Shown in pieces: positions 5,694 to 8,498 of a stretch of DNA of 8,498 nucleotides. The position numbers and the translations under genes were made by a program. Below the pieces are notes generated by a model, which was not told where the DNA came from, did no database searches, and saw only the letters and a program-made list of their open reading frames with translations. Location of the stretch: contig JAGLIP010000028.1 in assembly GCA_023142905.1 (NCBI GenBank), forward strand, positions 1-8,498, written 5' to 3'. This DNA comes from Candidatus Aenigmatarchaeota archaeon. GTDB taxonomy: Archaea > EX4484-52 > B79-G9. The stretch's first letter is position 1. Every line of letters starts with the position of its first letter.

Positions 5694-7490
5694 TTACATG
5701 TAAGTATCATATGTTACCAACTTCTCAGGCACAATCATAAACTCTTCATATCGCGCCATTTTCTCGTGTATGCCTTCATAATCATCTTTCCTTAATCGAA
5801 GCTGCGGATAAAGCTCCAACGCATTTACAATCAGGTGCAGAAATGAAAATTCATTTATCTTTTTTTCATCTGTGTTTTTCATGGATTCTACAAAAAGATT
5901 GGCTGTTTCAGGGTCAATATACATCTGTGCAACGCGATATCCTAAAGGCGTTGCCTTTAGTTTTGATTTCTCAACATACGCGTTTGCAGAGACAAAAAGA
6001 CCCTGCTCTTTTATATCTCCAACAGTCTCCATTTCAACAAGCCCGTATTTCCACAACAGATGAAGCATTTTTTTCATTTTGTGCCTTAAGTCCGTAAGGT
6101 CTGTATATTGGTGGGCATAAAATGTCTTTTCCATAAATTCATTGAGCTGGTCTTCTGTATAGACATGACCTGTTGCAATCAAAGACAAAATGTGCATCCG
6201 AAGCACAGGTTCTAATGCAAGCTTTGAGAATATCTTTTCAGTATCCGCATAAATGTAATTATCAAAAATCTGGTCGATATCATTCGGGCTTCTGGCAAAT
6301 GCAATTGCAATACCTTCTGTGTCATATTTCGGCCTGCCCGCGCGCCCTGCCATTTGCTCGTATTCTAAAACAGGTATGGGTCTCATGCCGTATCCACCAA
6401 CATAGCGCATGATATCTTTTATTACAACAACTGCTGACGGCAGATTCACACCCATTGCAAGCGTTGGTGTGGCGCATATGACTTTAAGCGACCTTGACTT
6501 GAATGAATCCTCAATCAATTTCCTTTGCTTCTGCACAAGACCCGCATGGTGAAAAGCCGTTCCTTTCTCAAGACATTTGGCCAATCGCCTGCATTGTTTT
6601 GTGGAGCTTTTTAAGGCCTCTTTTGCTTCTAATGACAGTTCTCCTGCAAACTTAAGGTTTGTGTATTTTTCAGCGACTTTTCTTAGTTTCTCAGCCTGCG
6701 CTTCTGCACTTCGTCTGGAGTTTACAAATATTAGGAGCTGTTTTCCATCTTTAAGACAATGTTCAACAACATTTTCCAAATCACCATCATGCTCTTGTTT
6801 TATGGTCTCTTTTTCATTGCCGTATTTAACTTTGCCGTCAAAATATACTCCTTTCTTTAATTCAATAGGACGATAATCCGATTTTACAAGCTCGGCATCA
6901 AGCCATTGTGCAAGCTCAGTTGCGTTTGAAATTGTGGCTGAAAGACCCAAAATCTGAAAAGAGTTTTTTCGCTCAATCAAATCCCTTAATCGTGTTATTG
7001 TAACCTCTAAAGTTGGGCCTCTTGAAATGTCGTTTAAGAGATGTATTTCATCAATCACAACCAAACCAATTTCATCAACCCATGGAACTTTGTGGCGCAT
7101 AAGAGAATCAAGCTTCTCACTTGTGACAATAATAATATCTCGTGATTCAAGCCAAAGGTCTTTTGAATCGTAATCACCCATTGAAATTCCGACCTTGATT
7201 CCAAGTGGTTCATATCGTTCCTTAAACTCTTCGTATTTTTCAGAACCCAATGCTTTTAGAGGGACTATATAAACTGCTTTTTTATGTTTGTTTAGAACCG
7301 TGTTTAGAATTGCCATCTCGGCTATGAATGTTTTCCCGGATGCTGTTGGTGCGGCAATCACAAGACTTTTAGAATCTAAAAGTCCTGCATCAACTGCCAT
7401 CACTTGCGGCGGGTTCAGTTTTGTAATGCCTTCCGCCTCAAGAGCATCAAGCGCGGTCTTAGGCAATTGGGTAATTTCAGAAACATTCAT
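5694..7490 (-). CDS. hel308: Hel308-type (Ski2-like) DNA helicase, N-terminal 598 aa
   Basis: Superfamily 2 helicase that unwinds lagging strands at stalled forks, ATP-driven and 3'-5'. Motifs in order: Q motif LNPPQ (Gln29), Walker A APTASGKT (47-54), Ia VPLKALGSEK (76-85), TSEKLDSL (123-130), DEIH (147-150), LGLSAT (181-186), IFVNSRRSAEA (254-264), FHHAGL (313-318), TPTLAMGVNLPS (341-352), motif VI QMAGRAGRPKYDTEG (379-393). The winged-helix and part of the ratchet domain follow, then the ORF stops at TAA 5694-5696 after LVTYDTYM. The family is about 700-720 aa; this piece plus the downstream 125-aa piece gives that length. The ATG at 7490 lies 25-26 nt from a TATA box inside a 26-bp repeat. 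All motor residues are intact, so only the C-terminal brake domain would be lost. Confidence 0.95.
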   Translation of the reverse strand: MNVSEITQLPKTALDALEAEGITKLNPPQVMAVDAGLLDSKSLVIAAPTASGKTFIAEMAILNTVLNKHKKAVYIVPLKALGSEKYEEFKERYEPLGIKVGISMGDYDSKDLWLESRDIIIVTSEKLDSLMRHKVPWVDEIGLVVIDEIHLLNDISRGPTLEVTITRLRDLIERKNSFQILGLSATISNATELAQWLDAELVKSDYRPIELKKGVYFDGKVKYGNEKETIKQEHDGDLENVVEHCLKDGKQLLIFVNSRRSAEAQAEKLRKVAEKYTNLKFAGELSLEAKEALKSSTKQCRRLAKCLEKGTAFHHAGLVQKQRKLIEDSFKSRSLKVICATPTLAMGVNLPSAVVVIKDIMRYVGGYGMRPIPVLEYEQMAGRAGRPKYDTEGIAIAFARSPNDIDQIFDNYIYADTEKIFSKLALEPVLRMHILSLIATGHVYTEDQLNEFMEKTFYAHQYTDLTDLRHKMKKMLHLLWKYGLVEMETVGDIKEQGLFVSANAYVEKSKLKATPLGYRVAQMYIDPETANLFVESMKNTDEKKINEFSFLHLIVNALELYPQLRLRKDDYEGIHEKMARYEEFMIVPEKLVTYDTYM

Positions 7491-7509
7491 GTACTGTGTT
7501 TAGAAGAAT

Positions 7510-7535
7510 AATTTATAATATGTTTGGGATTGTTA
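7510..7535. repeat. 26-bp direct repeat, copy 1 (Hel308 promoter)
   Basis: Matches 8061-8086 in 25 of 26 bases; the only difference is G at 7526 against T at 8077. Together the copies bracket the gene at 7587-8048. This copy contains the Hel308 TATA box (minus strand, 7512-7519). Confidence 0.85.
7512..7519 (-). promoter_or_regulatory. TATA box of Hel308
   Basis: TTATAAAT on the minus strand; the centre is about 25-26 nt from the ATG at 7490, predicting a leaderless message. It lies inside the repeat. Confidence 0.55.
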
Positions 7536-7556
7536 GTTAGAAAAACAAACAATATC

Positions 7557-7564
7557 TTTAAAAA
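7557..7564 (+). promoter_or_regulatory. TATA box of the 153-aa gene
   Basis: TTTAAAAA, centred about 26 nt before the ATG at 7587. It favours that ATG over ATG 7572 and TTG 7524, which lie upstream in the same frame. It lies inside the repeat-bounded segment, so the segment carries its own promoter. Confidence 0.55.
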
Positions 7565-7586
7565 AGTAAAGATGTGTTACTATTGT

Positions 7587-8048
7587 ATGATTACATCTGG
7601 CTATGATTTACCTGTAACGCCCACACATATAATGTCTCCTTTAATTACGAAAGAGGAATATCTCTTCCGTATGGACTCTATTAATCAAAAGATTATTGAT
7701 TCAGTAAAAACTATTTTAAAAAAAGAGATGCCGGACTATAAAAGAATGGATAAAAAACAAGTAGCCGAAATAATCTCCACCAATGATTTAACTGCAAAAA
7801 AGATACAGGCCTGGGAAGTTAATCAAGGGTTTATTGAGAAAGCAAAAAACGACGGAGAGGACTCTGTTTATTTTTTGATGAGCGAATTACCAACTAGGAT
7901 GGACAAGAAAGATTATGAGTATCTTATAAATTATGCGACTAAACACGAAGAAAATATCCAGGATTTAGATGATTTACTTTGGGGAACACCAGAAATTGTT
8001 GAATACCAATTACCACCTTTCGACCCCGCCAATCCAATGTTCCAGTGA
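7587..8048 (+). CDS. Hypothetical protein, 153 aa, in a repeat-bounded segment
   Basis: I do not recognise this protein. From the ATG at 7587 it begins MITSGYDLPVTPTHIMSPLI. A helical, lysine-rich part follows (about 22-75: INQKIIDSVKTILKKEMPDY, KKQVAEIISTNDLTAKKIQA). Then comes a compact segment with DSVYFLMSELPTRMDKKDYE, and an acidic tail (EENIQDLDDLLWGTPEIVEY) ending in Pro-rich LPPFDPANPMFQ. No membrane segment is seen. Starts at 7572 (Cys-rich MCYYC) or TTG 7524 would add 5 or 21 residues; the TATA spacing argues against them. The gene is divergent from Hel308 and lies between the two 26-bp repeats, so it looks like a small insert. Confidence 0.65.
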   Translation: MITSGYDLPVTPTHIMSPLITKEEYLFRMDSINQKIIDSVKTILKKEMPDYKRMDKKQVAEIISTNDLTAKKIQAWEVNQGFIEKAKNDGEDSVYFLMSELPTRMDKKDYEYLINYATKHEENIQDLDDLLWGTPEIVEYQLPPFDPANPMFQ

Positions 8049-8060
8049 ATCGGCATAAGA

Positions 8061-8086
8061 ATTTATAATATGTTTTGGATTGTTAA
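8061..8086. repeat. 26-bp direct repeat, copy 2
   Basis: Second copy of 7510-7535 in the same orientation, beginning 12 nt after the stop of the 153-aa gene; start-to-start distance 551 bp. The TATA-like TTATAAATT is kept on the minus strand and would point antisense transcription into the 3' end of the 153-aa gene. Confidence 0.85.
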
Positions 8087-8101
8087 AACCGAAAGTTTTA
8101 G
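8085..8101. terminator. Hairpin between convergent genes
   Basis: TAAAAC (8085-8090) pairs with GTTTTA (8096-8101) around CGAAA, between the stops of the plus-strand 153-aa gene and the minus-strand 92-aa ORF. A two-way terminator is plausible. Confidence 0.35.
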
Positions 8102-8113
8102 AGAATAGAATTT

Positions 8114-8392
8114 TTAGCTTCCAAAAGGCAGAATACCGAATTTGCGACCAAATTCCTTCACGGCATTAACATATAAATCATCCACTATTTTCGTTTTTAC
8201 CGGCCGTCTTTTATCTCCGTTATTGCCCGTCTGGTTAAGATACTGAAAACCACCGGAACAAGCAACTACTTCGGGATGAAACTCAAGAGAAGCTTGCGTT
8301 TCATCTAGCGTAACAATACAAAATGGTTGAGATGTTGTAGTTCTTCCGCGTGGAACTATGAATCCTTCATTATATACCAAATTAATATGCAT
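8114..8392 (-). CDS. Hypothetical protein, 92 aa, possibly disturbed at its 5' end
   Basis: I do not recognise this protein. From the ATG at 8392 it reads MHINLVYNEGFIVPRGRTTT, then FCIVTLDETQASLEFHPEVV, a Gly/Asn-rich loop and VDDLYVNAVKEFGRKFGILP. This looks like a small beta-rich fold with a closing helix. The frame is open upstream through the whole hairpin at 8393-8434 up to a TAA at 8438-8440, so the true start is uncertain (TTG 8398 is also possible). No TATA box stands at the leaderless distance, unlike most genes here, which hints that sequence at the hairpin replaced its natural 5' end. Confidence 0.45.
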   Translation of the reverse strand: MHINLVYNEGFIVPRGRTTTSQPFCIVTLDETQASLEFHPEVVACSGGFQYLNQTGNNGDKRRPVKTKIVDDLYVNAVKEFGRKFGILPFGS

Positions 8393-8434
8393 CCGCAAGA
8401 AATCTGCGGGCTTTAGCCCGTAGATGAATTGCGG
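8393..8434. repeat. Two-part hairpin of IS200/IS605 (TnpB element) end type
   Basis: The outer stem CCGCAA (8393-8398) pairs with TTGCGG (8429-8434). There are symmetric internal loops GAA/GAA. The inner stem ATCTGCGGGC (8402-8411) pairs with GCCCGTAGAT (8416-8425) with one G-T pair, and the loop is TTTA. The layout and the CTTTAG core resemble subterminal hairpins of archaeal IS200/IS605-type elements, from which TnpB-associated guide RNA scaffolds are made. That match is from memory. No TnpA or TnpB gene lies in the window, and only 64 nt follow. Confidence 0.5.
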
Positions 8435-8498
8435 GCATTATTTCTTTGTAAAAAACCAATTGGTTAGTGGAAGCGAGGGCCAAGGACCCCCGAATTCC
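8435..8498. other. Window edge, no gene resolved; contains a 12-bp palindrome
   Basis: AACCAATTGGTT (8454-8465) is a perfect palindrome. A plus-strand frame from the ATG at 8424 stays open to the edge (25 codons), but it starts inside the hairpin and has no support. Nothing else is recognised. Confidence 0.25.

Noticed and set aside
1..8498. CRISPR array or ribosomal RNA
   Set aside because: No regularly spaced short repeats and no conserved rRNA segments were seen; the only strong direct repeat is the pair at 7510 and 8061.
8424..8498. Plus-strand ORF entering from the hairpin to the right edge
   Set aside because: 25 codons starting inside the hairpin without any start signal; cannot be supported.

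Overview
The window reads as a piece of an AT-rich archaeal chromosome. Four things support this. A tRNA gene is interrupted by a 50-nt intron whose splice sites form a bulge-helix-bulge. There is a Hel308-type (Ski2-like) helicase. There is a COG1395-type archaeal HTH regulator. Six genes have a TATA box centred about 26-28 nt upstream of the start codon, which is the geometry of leaderless archaeal transcripts. Dense packing, many short unrecognised genes and a tRNA-Ile with anticodon UAU would suit a small-genome archaeon (DPANN-like), but that placement is inference.

Left part (1-2176). A minus-strand operon encodes an archaeal HTH regulator (615-1526) and, 4 nt downstream, an M14-family succinylglutamate desuccinylase/aspartoacylase-like zinc hydrolase that runs off the left edge. 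A plus-strand tRNA-Ile(UAU) gene with its intron lies at 1657-1780. A short minus-strand hypothetical gene (1829-2176) follows, with a TATA box bracketed by an inverted repeat.

Middle (2177-5297). Three plus-strand genes, each with its own promoter: an unrecognised 346-aa protein, a Fic-domain AMP-transferase with an inhibitory-helix motif, and an unrecognised 269-aa protein. Just after the first gene, on the opposite strand, lies a short degraded copy of the C-terminal end of the Hel308 gene. The Fic gene and the 269-aa gene are therefore bracketed by a remnant and the intact copy of the same Hel308 3' end. The Fic promoter carries an inverted repeat around its TATA box, which suggests regulated expression.

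Right part (5298-8498). Hel308 is on the minus strand and is cut by one in-frame TAA into a 598-codon helicase/ratchet portion and a 125-codon helix-hairpin-helix portion; the reading frame is otherwise unbroken. Upstream, a small gene for an unrecognised 153-aa protein lies between two copies of a 26-bp direct repeat (25/26 identical), one of which is the Hel308 promoter. A further short minus-strand ORF follows, and next to it a 42-nt two-part hairpin resembling the subterminal hairpins of IS200/IS605-type (TnpB-bearing) elements.

The most interesting feature is that both ends of Hel308 are duplicated next to inserted accessory genes. This suggests a site that repeatedly receives small gene modules, including a Fic gene with a candidate operator. 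No integrase or transposase is visible in the window, so the mechanism is open.
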